Program-made: the position numbers and the translations under genes
Shown: positions 43,871-54,760 of the stretch, in pieces
Position numbering within the stretch: position 1 is the first letter of the stretch
How the letters are laid out: every line of letters begins with the position of its first letter
The notes under the pieces: model-generated
What the model saw: only the letters and a program-made list of their open reading frames with translations
Told to the model about the DNA's origin: nothing
Database searches by the model: none
Assembly (NCBI GenBank): GCA_020631735.1
Contig: CM036162.1
Location: forward strand, 94,350,401 to 94,414,400
Reading direction: 5' to 3'
DNA from: Saccharum officinarum
Taxonomy: Eukaryota; Streptophyta; Magnoliopsida; Poales; Poaceae
DNA: 64,000 nucleotides

Positions 43871-43985
43871 GCCTGTTTGGTTCGCGACAAGGCAGGCAGC
43901 AACTCTAACCGTTAGGCACTCAAAATCAACGCCCTAGATTGCTACTTGGCCAGACAAATTTGTCTGGGCACCGAACCAAAAGGCC
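43871..43985. mobile_element. Small MITE with internal palindrome
   Basis: GCCTGTTTGGTTCGCG at the left pairs imperfectly with CCGAACCAAAAGGCC at the right. An 18-bp perfect palindrome, CCAGACAAATTTGTCTGG, lies at 43950-43967. Confidence 0.55.
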
Positions 43986-44606
43986 CTAATAGCTACCGAC
44001 CTATATCCATGGTACAATAGTGTTCATTCCGTCCACTGATGCTTTGTTCTAGTACTTTGTCTTGTCCCCACGTGAGAATGTATCATGGAGTGAGCAACTG
44101 CCTCTTTGACCTCGGTTAACTAATGTGTCATAGCCAAATCCTTATTTCATGAGCGTTTGCTGTCACCCGCTAGGCCGCTAGCTTTGCATGGGCAAGTGTT
44201 GAGAGGAGAGTGTTGGGCAACCACGTCGTTGTCATTGAATGGAGGAAGCCAGTGATGGCGGTGCGAAGGCTAGGGTTCGAATTTGGGCTCCAATGTCCTC
44301 TAGCCTTAGAGGAATGGTTAGGGATAGTGGCCGGTTGAGTGGTGGAGGCAAAGGTGGTTCAAAGGCAGCAAGGGAAGGCATGAGGTAGGCGGTGAGGTTG
44401 CCGACGAGGTCAATGGCGGCGGGGCGAGGGGTTGATAGCGAGGTAGCTAATTAGGACTAGGGAAGGGCGGGAAAGGAATAGAGCGGGGGGGGCAATGGAC
44501 GATGAGATCGCCGACGAGGTAGTCGGCAGCCAAGGTGGCAATGGAGATCGGAGGTGGTGCAGTTAGAGAGAAAAAAGGAAAATTGAAAAGGGTAAGAAAG
44601 GTATGG
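43986..44606. other. Intergenic, nothing recognised
   Basis: Purine-rich plus strand (GGCGG and GAGGT words) but no gene model could be built. Confidence 0.35.
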
Positions 44607-45095
44607 AGAAAGAGAAAAATCCATGCGCCGCAATCGAAATCGTGTGCGTGTCAATTACCACGCACCGCGATCGGAAATATCGCGTGTGCGTCTCAATTAA
44701 TGGCCCAGCCCATTGTAACAAAACTCTTGAGTTGAGAGAAATCCACGCGCCGTGATCAAAAATGTTGCGTGTGCGTGTCAATTAATGGCCTTGTGTGATA
44801 GCCCATTGTAACACAACTCTTGAGTTGAGAGAAATCCACGCGCCGCGATCGGAAATAATGCGTGTGCGTGTCAATTAATGGCCTTGTGTGATAGCCCATT
44901 GTAACAAAAACCCTTGAGTTGAGAGAAATTCACGCGCCGCGATCGAAAATATCGCGTGTGCGTGTCAATTAATGGTCATGTGTGATATTGTAACAAAACC
45001 CTTGAGTTGAGAGAAATCCGAGCGCCGTAATCGAAAATATCGCGTGTGCGTGTCAATTAATGGTCTCGTGTGATAGCCCACTGTAACGAAACTCT
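44607..45095. repeat. Minisatellite, about 93-bp unit, five copies
   Basis: Units begin TTGAGTTGAGAGAAATCC, contain CGCGCCGCGATCG and GCGTGTGCGTGTCAATTAAT, and end CCCATTGTAACAAAACTC. Clear units start near 44727, 44820, 44914 and 45003, with a diverged and internally duplicated unit at 44607-44726. Units differ by substitutions and short deletions. The array ends about 430 bases upstream of the MATE gene TATA box. Confidence 0.88.
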
Positions 45096-45527
45096 TGAGT
45101 TGTGACTTCTCCTAATGGGCTTAACTTTGGAGTGTGATTGCTAATTGTCACGTAGCATAACGGTGGCGCTGAGTTTGAAGCTTCGAGAACTGGTGAAGGA
45201 GTACATCGACAACAGTTTTTGTTGCTATCGTCACAAAACGCTCTTTTTTTTGCACGTGTGACATCAAGTCGCGCTGATGAATTAGTTGAGATAATGCTTC
45301 GGTGTATTTGAGTAGAGTACATGCCCGGCGTTTTTTTGTACAAACATCTTCTTTTTTCACACGTTACTAGTAGCAACAAGTTTAGAGTTTGTCGTTTCCT
45401 TTTTGCGTCCTAGCTCGATCTCTCTGCCCTGTGGGCCAAGCGAGCAATCTCGTCGATTTACAATGAACCATTTTCCCGTTGGGCCCATGGAAAATCCAAA
45501 CGATAGAATGTCATGCGCTGCAAGCAT

Positions 45528-45535
45528 CTATATAA
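45528..45535 (+). promoter_or_regulatory. TATA box of the MATE gene
   Basis: CTATATAAAC lies about 130 bases upstream of the ATG at 45662 and is the best TATA candidate. Confidence 0.65.
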
Positions 45536-45661
45536 ACACTGGCAGTGCCAGCTCCCGTCGTCCCTGCCACCACAACAGCACACAGGCGTGGCCCCTCTGC
45601 AGCAAAGAAACCAGAGGCCGCCGCAGGCACGGACACTTCACGCAGGCCGCGCACTAGCGCC

Positions 45662-47286
45662 ATGGCGACGTGCCAGTGCCCGGAGCCGGCGCAATGCCAC
45701 CACCGGCCGCTCCTGTCGGCGGCCAACAGCTACCCTAAGCTGCACGACTGCCCGAGGCCGAAGCCCGGCACCGGCAGCGTCCTCGTAGAGGTGGCCGCCA
45801 TCCTCTGCCTCACCGGGCCAATGGTCGGCGCGGGATCCTGTTCTACATGCGCTCGCTGGTGTCCATGGTGTTCCTCGGCCGCCTCGGCCAGCTGCCCCTC
45901 GCCGGCGGCTCCCTCGCGCTCGGCTTCGCGAACATCACCGGCTATTCCGTCCTCTCCGGCCTCGCCGGCGGGATGGACCCCGTCTGCGCCCAGGCGTTCG
46001 GCGCGGGGCGGACGGACCTCCTCCGCACCGCGCTCCGGCGCACCGTCCTGCTGCTCCTGGCCGCGTGCGTGCCCATCGGCATGCTCTGGGTGGCCATGCA
46101 CCGGGTCCTCGTCTCCACGGGGCAGGACCCTGACATCGCGGCCACGGCGTACGCCTACATCCTGTGCTGCCTCCCCGACCTCGTGCTGCAGTGCTTCCTC
46201 CACCCGATCCGCATCTACCTCCGCGCGCAGTCCGTCACGCTGCCGCTCACCTACGGTGCCGCCGCGGCGCTGCTCCTCCACGTGCCCATCAACTTCCTCC
46301 TCCTGAGCGTCCTCGGCCTCGGCGTCCGTGGCGTCGCGCTCGGTGGGGTCTGGACCAACCTCAACTTCTTGCTGTTCCTCATGGCGTACGTCTACTTCCG
46401 CGGAATGTACGGCGCGCGTGACGATGACGACGGCGCCAAGAAGGGCGGCGCGTCCGTGGCGGCGCCGCCAGCCGAGGAGGAGGATGGCGCCAACTCCAAG
46501 GAGTGGTGGAGCCTGGTGAGGCTGTGCGTGCACAGCTGCATGTCCGTGTGCCTGGAGTGGTGGTGGTACGAGATCATGGTGCTCCTCTGTGGCGTGCTCA
46601 TCGACCCCAAGGCGGCGGTGGCGGCCATGGGCGTGCTCATACAGACCACGTCGCTGATCTACATCTTCCCGCATTCGCTCGGCTGTGCCGTGTCCACGCG
46701 CGTCGGGCACGAGCTGGGCGCCCGGAGGCCGGAGCGCGCGCGCCTCGTCGCGCGCGTCGGGCTCGTCCTGGGCGCCGCGCTCGGCGTCGTGGCCTGCGCG
46801 TTCGCCGTGTCCGTGAGGGGCGTCTGGGCGCGGATGTTCACCGCGGACGAGGCCATCCTGAAGCTGGCGGCGGCGGCGCTCCCGCTGCTGGGCATGGCCG
46901 AGCTGGGGAACTGCCCGCAGACCGCCGGCTGCGGCGTGCTGCGCGGCAGCGCTCGGCCCGAGAAGGCGGCGAGGATCAACGTCTCGGCGTTCTACGGCGT
47001 GGGCATGCCCGTGGCGCTGACGCTGGCGTTCTGGCCCGCTGGGATGGACTTTCGCGGGATGTGGGGCGGCATGCTGGCCGCGCAGCTCGTCTGCGCCGCG
47101 CTCATGCTGCGCGCCGTGCTCGGCACCGACTGGGCGGAGCAGACGGAGCGCGCCCGCCAGCTCACCGGCGGGCGCGGCGACGGCTTTGACGTCGTCGGCA
47201 TTGTCGACGAGGACAAAAGCAGCCATGCAGAAGCGGCCAAAGCAGAGGTCGGGAACACATTGTTCATGGTGGCGGATTGCGTCTAG
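45662..47286 (+). CDS. MATE/DETOXIFICATION transporter with apparent frameshift
   Basis: An intronless MATE-family gene of the DTX48-50 type. The ATG at 45662 opens MATCQCPEPAQCHHRPL and continues to VLVEVAAILCLTGPMVGAG, the first transmembrane helix. At about 45831-45835 the frame changes: the run GCGGGATCC lacks one G needed to continue into the downstream frame. From 45847 a 479-aa frame carries the rest: MVFLGRLGQLPLAGGSLALG, MDPVCAQAFGAG (the conserved MATE QAFGAG motif), CLPDLVLQCFLHPIRIYLRA, WWWYEIMVLLCGVL, ALGCAVSTRVGHELGA-like sequence and GCGVLRGSARP. The two parts total about 535 aa, normal for this clade with 12 helices. MATE proteins export organic cations, acids or hormones in exchange for protons or sodium; substrate is unknown here. 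Either a sequencing error or a true null allele. An ATG internal to helix 1 could start a shorter, probably inactive protein. Confidence 0.9.
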
Positions 47287-47842
47287 AGACGACGGAAGCA
47301 AGAAAGACCTGATTCATGGATGATTTGCATCCTCGATTCATTAGCTATATAGGTTTTCTTTTTCTTTATTAGTTTTCTTTTCTTTTTTTTGTAATTTGAA
47401 TCGACCTTTTTTGGGGATTTGTAGCAATACAAAGCTTCAACCTCCCTCTGTTATTAGCTTCTTTTTCCCTCTTTGAAACGAGAGACAGAGAGGGGAGACT
47501 GAAGAGAGAGTTTACAGTGAAAAAGAGGGAGTGCCCCGCTGTACAAATTAAAGATAGCCAGCATTTTCAACTAGATTCCAGAGCAATTGCCAAACAAAAT
47601 TTGCTACTCAAATGAGCAATGGACTCCGGGTCCAGGACCTGAATGTTGCGATCTCTAAATAGTGGAAATCGCATTTGTTTAATCCTATAGGATTTCATTA
47701 TTAATGCGGCATGATTTAACTGTCGTTATCTTTGCCATGTGCGAACAAGAATATTTTGGCCGGAAGCGGTGTACTGCCCCTGTCTCAGCTTTTTTTTTCC
47801 CCTGATGCCCATGTCCCAAACAGAAGAAACAGACTTACATAT
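47287..47842. other. MATE 3' flank
   Basis: T-rich 3' UTR-like sequence follows the stop at 47286. No clear AATAAA was fixed and no further gene is seen. Confidence 0.4.
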
Positions 47843-48096
47843 GGTCTTGTTTAGTTCTCAATTTCTACCCCAAATTCCACTATACAAAAAGAAGATTCTC
47901 ATCACATCAAAATGCCGGCACATGCATGGAGTACTAAATGTAGATAAAATTAAAAACTAATTGTATAGTTTTGTTGTACTTTGCGAGACGAACATTTTAA
48001 GCCTAATTAGTCAAAGTTTAACAATTTTTACCAAATACAAACGAATTACTTCACTGTAGCAATTCGGTAGCCCGGAATCGGGATCTAAACACGGCC
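47843..48096. mobile_element. Tourist-type MITE
   Basis: GGTCTTGTTTAGTTC at the left and GATCTAAACACGGCC at the right are inverted. The interior CATCACATCAAAATGCCGGC matches the copies at 38625 and 37948. Confidence 0.82.
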
Positions 48097-48157
48097 ATTG
48101 CCTCCCTGTTACTGGTACCGTCTTCTTTTAGAACGCCTTTATTTTCCCTTTGGTTTA

Positions 48158-48387
48158 GGGGTGTTTGGTTTGGGGAGTTAAAGTTTAACAAACACTGTGT
48201 CACTTTCGTCTTATTTGACAAAAAGTTTTCAATCTTAGACTAATTAGGCTTAATAGATTCGTCTCGTAAATTACTTCTAATCTGTGCCGACATGCATACA
48301 ATTAATCTACATTTAGTACTCCATGCATTTGAGGGAACATTGATATGATGGGAGTTAAACTTTAACACATTAAAACCAAACACGCCC
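48158..48387. mobile_element. Tourist-type MITE with TTA duplication
   Basis: GGGGTGTTTGGTTT and AAAACCAAACACGCCC form the terminal inverted repeat. TTA flanks both sides (48155-48157 and 48388-48390), the PIF/Harbinger target. Confidence 0.88.
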
Positions 48388-48390
48388 TTA

Positions 48391-49601
48391 GTGCACAAAT
48401 GAAATTCCAAATGTGAATTCTGTCCACGCGTGACGCGCCCACGGATTACAATGAGAGATTCGGTAAGTGGCTAAGCTAGTTTTCGGTGTGTGGTTTTCAG
48501 GGATTCTGGGAACTGGCAGTATCAAACTATGAATATAATACAACCAATGGTTCTACAATGATCTGTAGTAACACTACAGTCCCGAGAGGATCATTGGAAC
48601 TCAATGAATCGTTCGATCCAAGGTGAATTCGGCAATCGGTACAGTACTAGTCATGTTCAAATTTATTCTCTTTCTTAAATGCTCCTAAAATACCAAATCT
48701 ATACTGTCATTATTTTTTCTTTTCTCCGTGAAATAACCTAATATGTCGAACAACACTGCATGGTTATGTTATACAATGATAATACAATTTATTCGTTCAA
48801 CTTTAGGAATAGACCAATCTAGGAGAAGTAATAATATATTTTCTCTTACTTTCTCTTAAGTTGGCCTCTAGCTTAGCAAAAAGTTGTGGGCTATATGCCT
48901 ACCTAACAGGGAAACTCCAATGCATATCTTCTCTTTCCTCCGCGGTCTAAGTATTTGCGTGACACGTTTGAGTGTGAAGTTTGTTCACGATAACGTCTAC
49001 ACCACTAACGCAATGCTACATGAGTCATGCCACCGATGTCTACACCCTATGCATGGGGGCTACGATCTAGACAACAAAGTGCATCACATAGTGATCAACT
49101 TACAACAAGGAAACAACATCGAGCAGAGAAAGCAGCAAACTTAAAAGTATTTAAGTACTTTTTATGACGCATGTTCTGCGTAATAAGTTCTATCCTCGGC
49201 AGCTACCTATGCCATAACCCAAATGCTAAATGGGTCATGCCATCGATGACTGACACCTTATGTACAAGGGTTAGGTATTTGGCAAAATGCATAACACAAC
49301 AACGACTCATGAAAGAAAAATAACATCCGCTTTGCTACACGCTTATTATCATATTCAGACTATAGAATAAGGACTCACTAATCTTTTTGTCCTTACATTT
49401 CAGTATATACATCGATAAGCTAAGTCAGTCACGCCACCTCCAGCAATGTTGTCGACCAAGACCTTTTAGGTACACCGACGCAGGGCTCACCCGAGTCGGT
49501 CATACCACTGCTGGCAACATTGTATGGCACAAGCACTTTAGTATGCCGCCATTGGGACAATTAATATTTATATAGCAAAATAGAATCATTAGGACAATTA
49601 T
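48391..49601. other. Intergenic with degenerate internal repeats
   Basis: Phrases such as ATGAGTCATGCCACCGATG (49019) and ATGGGTCATGCCATCGATGA (49223) repeat with a spacing near 200 bases. This suggests a decayed transposon, possibly the body of the CACTA element ending at 50328. No gene is supported. Confidence 0.35.
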
Positions 49602-49668
49602 GGTCCCTTTGGTTGGGCTTTTCAACATGCTTTTGTTTTTGTAAAAGCCTAAAGCCAAACAAAGGGCC
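49602..49668. repeat. 67-bp imperfect hairpin (MITE remnant)
   Basis: GGTCCCTTTGGTTGGGCTTT at the left folds against AAAGCCAAACAAAGGGCC at the right with a short loop. It is non-coding and probably the collapsed ends of a MITE. Confidence 0.6.
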
Positions 49669-50204
49669 TAAAAGCCACATTAATACCATTGTACTGACCT
49701 TGATAAACATTTTTTCATGTAGACCATATATAGCATCTATAGCTTCGACCTTGCAAGCTTTTGTTGTATCTTGGTAAGTGCCTAGTAGCTTTGCATTTCA
49801 TCAATTGACGATTCTGCTATAATTTCTAGCTTTTTGTGCAATCTCTATAGACTGTAGCCATGTTTGGATTGAAACCTATTGTCTTTGCAATGTTGTCAAC
49901 TTCATTTGCTTTGTTGATGAAGATAATGACACAAAATGAATTCCATCTAGCACCATGTAACACTTGGTCTTGACAAACTCCAATATCACTTCACCATCAA
50001 TATATTTCTTCAGAAGAATTGTCGAACATTCACTTAGCTTTTCAATATATATCCGATTAATTATAGTCAAGTACAATGATGTCACGCTCATTCTAAAGCA
50101 ACTATATAGCGTCACGTGCTACAACTTCACATGCATCATCTCTGTTTGTTCCTCCATGCGATAATCCACACAAAGTAATTTGAATCCTATCCTCACCTTG
50201 ATCA
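49669..50204. other. Intergenic, nothing recognised
   Basis: AT-rich sequence without a supported gene; short frames on both strands lack motifs. Confidence 0.35.
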
Positions 50205-50328
50205 GTCACCGACGGGTGATTTGTTTGTTTGTGATACGGTTACATCACAGACCCTTACGCACAGACATCAAGATGTTCGTCTGTGATGAAGTTGAGGACT
50301 GTCTGTGATTACGGGATCTGACATAGTG
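50205..50328 (-). mobile_element. CACTA (En/Spm-type) terminus
   Basis: On the minus strand the sequence starts CACTATGTCAGATCCC at 50328. Subterminal repeats containing ATCACAGAC and GTCTGTGATG follow in both orientations (50230-50320). CACTA ends and clustered subterminal repeats are diagnostic of this superfamily. The opposite terminus was not located. Confidence 0.6.
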
Positions 50329-50357
50329 ATTGTGAAAACATGACACCGTTTTTTCAA

Positions 50358-51783
50358 ACTAGCAAATTTGCTCGTGCGTTGCAACGGGAGTATAAAATGT
50401 TAACAGAAAACAATGGCATAAATGATACATATCTATTTATGTTTTATCTTTTCGACAAAATCTCAAATCTATAATTTATTTTACATGATCAACATCCGTA
50501 ATATAAGTTCATCTTGGCAATAATATGATAATGTTCAATTAAGCTTGTGCCAAATTAAAATTCAACCTTCATGACTTTTTTCTCCCGTCGCAAAGTAAAA
50601 AAATTATTTAAACATAAATATATATGTGCCGCCGCCGCGGGCACAAGGGCGAGCTCTGCCACCGCCGCCACGAGCGTGATTCATCCCCAGCGGCAAGTGA
50701 GCACGGGCCCTCTTCATGCTATGGTTGACAGGTGGGGTCAGATGATACGTGGGACCCGGTGACATCAGCTTTTCCAAGAAACCACGACTCTTAAACTAAA
50801 CGGCTTTGAGCTTTCTCACGGCCCACATATATCACAACAGCTTTTCTACAGCCCACGGATAACAACTACTTCTCCAGAAGAAGTTCAACCAAACAAACCC
50901 TATATCAATAAATTGATTGTGAAATTTTTATTTCTTAGAAAAAATTCAATGGCTCGAGGACCCATAATATTATATTTATATTTTTTATGTTTACAAGGAC
51001 ACCCGACTAAAAGAAAAGGGTAGAAAAATAACCAAGCTAAAAAATCAGAATCATAAAAATCAAGCGGGACAACAATACACCAAACTTTGTGGGCTATGGA
51101 AAATTATTATGAGCTACGGAAAAAACGAGTCCAACAAAAAGGAAACAATCGAGAAAAAAACAAGAAAGAAAAAAGATCCCATGTGCACATGGAGATGGAG
51201 GGGGACACCGTAAACGGAGGGGTGTGGAAATAAGAAAGTGGACACATAGGATATCTGATGCCATGTGTCCAATTTTCTTTGGTTTCTTGGTTTTGGCGCG
51301 TCTCCTCTCACGCCATGTATCCAATTTTCTCTATGCGCCTCGTTTGCCCCCAGCTCGTGTCCTATTTGTGTTTGGTTTTCTGTTTCAGTTTGGGACATAC
51401 TTCTTTTAATCCATGTCCTTTCCGATTTTCAGTTCCGTTTTTCGTCATGGCGCACATTATAGTTTCTTATATTTTTCCATAAATGTAAAAACAATTTAAA
51501 GGCTGCCAAGTAAACAAAAAAATTCAGGAGTCTAGCCAATCCAAAACAGAGTCGAATGTGCATGATTGGATTAGCGGAAGCCTCCCAAGTAAAGAAAAAA
51601 AAATTCAAGACTCTAGCCACGGAGGAAATAAGGACCTATCTGGATTAGGATTAGAATTTGTATTCAGGTGTCTAAGCCATACATATGTGAGGACTAACAA
51701 AGATAGTTTCCAAGAGTTAGTTAGGGAGGGCCGGACGAAAAAATGGTGAAGAGAAATTTTGTCTCTTTATTACTAAGTATAGA
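50358..51783 (-). mobile_element. Probable non-autonomous Helitron
   Basis: On the minus strand the block starts TCTATACTTAGTAATAAAGA near 51783, a typical grass Helitron 5' end. It finishes with CCCGTTGCAACGCACGAGCA and a terminal CTAG at 50358, followed by T. The hairpin-forming GTTGCAAC core near the 3' end fits the usual Helitron stem-loop. The base before the TC terminus is G instead of the usual A, which weakens the left boundary. No Rep/helicase is encoded. A GC-rich segment at about 50620-50760 (GCCGCCGCCGCGGGCACA) differs from its AT-rich surroundings and could be captured sequence. Confidence 0.6.
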
Positions 51784-51870
51784 CATAGATAGAGACTTTG
51801 TTGAGTTTATGTTTTGTGTGGTACTGTATGCATTTTTTTCTTCGCGCTTAGACCAAATTTAGAGAAATTT

Positions 51871-52111
51871 GGGCACCGTTTAGATGCCAAAAATTTTGCC
51901 AAAATTTTCAGATTCCCCGTCACATCGAATCTTTGAACGCATGTATGAAGCATTAAATATAGATAAAAAATTAAAACTAATTACACAGTTTAGACGAAAT
52001 GGACGAGACAAATCTTTTAAGCCTAATTAGACTATGATTGAACAATATTTGTCAAATAACAACAAAACTGCTACAGTAGCATTTCGCCAAAAATTTGCCA
52101 ACTAAACAGCC
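51871..52111. mobile_element. Tourist-type MITE, diverged
   Basis: GGGCACCGTTTAGATGCC at the left and GCCAACTAAACAGCC at the right are inverted. The interior CCCCGTCACATCGAATC and AATCTTTTAAGCCTAATTAG belong to the same superfamily as the copy at 10008. Confidence 0.75.
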
Positions 52112-52523
52112 TATTGGTTTAAAATGTAGCTAGCGTAAACTATAATTTAAGAAAGGGCAAGTAGACGCCAATGTGCCATAATTAAGCCAACAAAGGGGAA
52201 GCCCGATTCGTACTGGGCACTGCTTCGGCCAGCCAGGAGTTACTCTGTTCTCTGTACGACGAAGGTTATGTACGAGACTGCCGTGTGGGCCGAAAGGCTG
52301 ACACACAGCTCGCAAACTTTGCCGGTGTGGAGCTCGATCGATCTCATCTCTCGCCCGGCACACATGCCCCGCACTCGCCGCTGGCCTGGCCGCGCGCGTG
52401 TGTCAGTGTCAGCTCATCCCACCCGCATCATCGCCTGCGCCAGCAAGTACAGTGCAGCGCTGGGACGCCATTTCCGAGGTGAAAAGTAACATGTCCCCGT
52501 GCAGAAAGGATGGCCGGCGCGCC
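52112..52523. other. Unassigned GC-rich DNA next to gap
   Basis: GC content rises toward the N run, which begins right after GGCCGGCGCGCC. No gene can be supported. Confidence 0.35.
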
Positions 52524-52623
52524 NNNNNNNNNNNNNNNNNNNNNNNNNNNNNNNNNNNNNNNNNNNNNNNNNNNNNNNNNNNNNNNNNNNNNNNNNNNNN
52601 NNNNNNNNNNNNNNNNNNNNNNN
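52524..52623. other. Assembly gap (100 N)
   Basis: Exactly 100 N, of unknown true size. To the right starts internal sequence of retroelement A'; its pol half should lie in the missing DNA. Confidence 0.98.
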
Positions 52624-54706
52624 TGGGCCCACAAATTGGTGTACCAACAAACCTAGCATGCACACCTTTCTCACCCTTGGTAAGCACATAACAAGAATCA
52701 AAAGGAATGTAAGGTATTTTAGCATTTTTTTTTGTTCTTGTTTCATTTATTGCAATTAATCTCTAGATGCCCAACTTGCTTGCATCTATTGCAATAACGA
52801 CCATTGCCCTTCACAAAGCGAGGCTTGGAGTAGCAAAGGCCGCCTTGCCCTTCTTGGGAGTATAGCCAAACCCTCTTTGTTAAGAGAGAACCTTTGGCTA
52901 CCCAAGCATTTTAGCAAGCGGGCACCCCACCATAGGCATTGCCTAATGCGCGGGTGAGATCATCCACCTCTCTCTTGAGAGTCTTATTCTCAACCACAAG
53001 TGATGATCACTAGTAGTAGAGGTAGAGTTGGTTGTGGTGGATGATGATGAGCTACATGAAGCATTAGTAGGACCAACAAATAAAGAATCATCAATAATAT
53101 CACATGTTAGTCCAATATCACAAGTGACAATCACTTGCTCCTCCTTAGCTTCCTTCATAAGCTTCTCCAACTTGAGGTCCTTCTCCTTGATGAGCTCAAG
53201 TAGAGTGGAGTGGGCTTCCTTAAGCCTAGTGTGAGCAACTTCAAGATCCTCGTGGTCTTCCTTTAGACACTCACGAGAGGCCTCTAGCTCATCAAAGGAT
53301 TTCCTAAGAGCTTTGAGCTCTTGTTCAATTCCTTTGCACTCCTTACTCTTTTTGAGAGCAACAAGCTCCTCCATCAAGGCATCATTTTCATTGCTCTTGC
53401 AATGAGCTCTTGTTCAAGATTTTGTATTTCTTGGTTGTCCTCTTGTAGCCCTTGCTCATTTGATCTATTATGCCTAATAGATCATCCTTGGAGTAGTCCT
53501 CATCCTCCTCATCATCACTCCTACAATCATCACTAGCACAAGAATCATCATCACTATCATCATATTTACCTTGGTAGGCTTGGCCATAAGGCATGTCGAT
53601 GTAGTGTCGAAGATGGATGGCTTGTTGGAGAGGGCGATGTTTGCAATGGCTCGCCGAGTGATCCTCTCATCATCACTAGAGCTTGCATCATCATCACTAT
53701 CGGAGTTGTCACTATCCCAAGTGACTACATAACCACCACCCTTCTTCTTCTTGTTGAAGTGAAGCTCTTCTTGTTTCTTCTCTTCTCTTTCTTATCTTTC
53801 TTGTTCTTCTTGAGCTTCAAGTCCCATTATGATATCTTTATCTTCATAGGGGCAATTTGCCACTATGTGATGGGGCTATTGCAATTGTAGCAAAGGGTCT
53901 TTGCCTTAGAGTGTCTCTCCTCTTCTTGCCCCATATCCTTTCTTTTTCATGAACCTTCCCATCTTTGCACTAGGAGGGCCATGGTCTCATCATCGTATGG
54001 ATCATCATCATCACTCTCCACCTTGCTCTTGCCCTTAGAGGATGAAGCCTTGAATGCAATGGGCTTCTCTTGCTTGACTTGATCTCCTTCTTTCTTCTAC
54101 CTCATCTTCATCATCATTGTATTGGGCATCGGTCATTATATCTCCAAGCACATTGGTTGGTTTGACCTTGTCCAATCCCTCTCTAAAGATCATTCTTCTC
54201 AAGGGCAAACTTCTTGGGTAAGCACATCAAGAACTTGTGTGAGAAGTCCTTGTCCTCAACCTTCTCCCAAGCCCTTGAGATCATTGACAATGACTTGGAG
54301 CCTATAGAACATCTCCGTATGGACTCATCATCCTTCATCTTGAAGCTTGCAAACTTATCCTTGAGCATATAGAGCTTGGCACTCTTTACCGTTGAAGTGC
54401 CCTCATATGTTTCCTTAATCTTGTCCAAAGCTTCATTTGCCTTTTCAAGATCTTTGATTTGCTCAAATACTATCATCAACGCATTATAGATTATGCAAGT
54501 GCCCCGTGTTGCATTGTTTGTTGATGCGGTCATTGGGAGTGAGGTTTTCTCATCAAGAATGATGTATCCTTCTTTGGTCACATCCCAAACCTTCTCATTA
54601 TATTGCCTAGATATTGCTTCATCTTCCTTTTCCAATGATCAAAGGAAGAGACACCATCAAAGAATGGAGGCTTGCCATTAACATGATTGAACATAACTTG
54701 AGCCAT
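52624..54706 (-). pseudogene. Element A': gag, frame-broken
   Basis: The minus strand starts gag with MAQVMFNHVNGKPPFFDGV at 54706. Capsid-like sequence follows through 54183 (NEKVWDVTKEGYIILDEK, KMKDDESIR). A coiled coil lies at 53377-52943 (KKSKECKGIEQELKALRKS). The sequence is collinear with 28090-29791 of element A. Frames are interrupted by many one-base indels, fewer than in A in some stretches. The gag C-terminus and pol are cut off by the gap. Confidence 0.82.
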
Positions 54707-54745
54707 CTTACACCGAGGTTGTTAAGCCTTACAAACGGTGACCAC

Positions 54746-54758
54746 GGCTCTGATACCA
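54746..54758 (-). other. Element A': primer-binding site
   Basis: The minus strand reads TGGTATCAGAGCC, complementary to initiator Met tRNA, two bases from the LTR end at 54761. Confidence 0.9.
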
Positions 54759-54760
54759 CT

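Noticed and set aside
45730..47301. 523-codon open frame on the minus strand
   Set aside because: It is the antisense shadow of the MATE gene. It consists of low-complexity His/Arg/Glu/Ala-rich sequence produced by GC-rich codons and shows no domain.
52509..52523. GGCCGGCGCGCC next to the gap considered as cloning-vector sequence
   Set aside because: A single restriction-site-like word in GC-rich DNA is not enough; no further vector sequence is seen.
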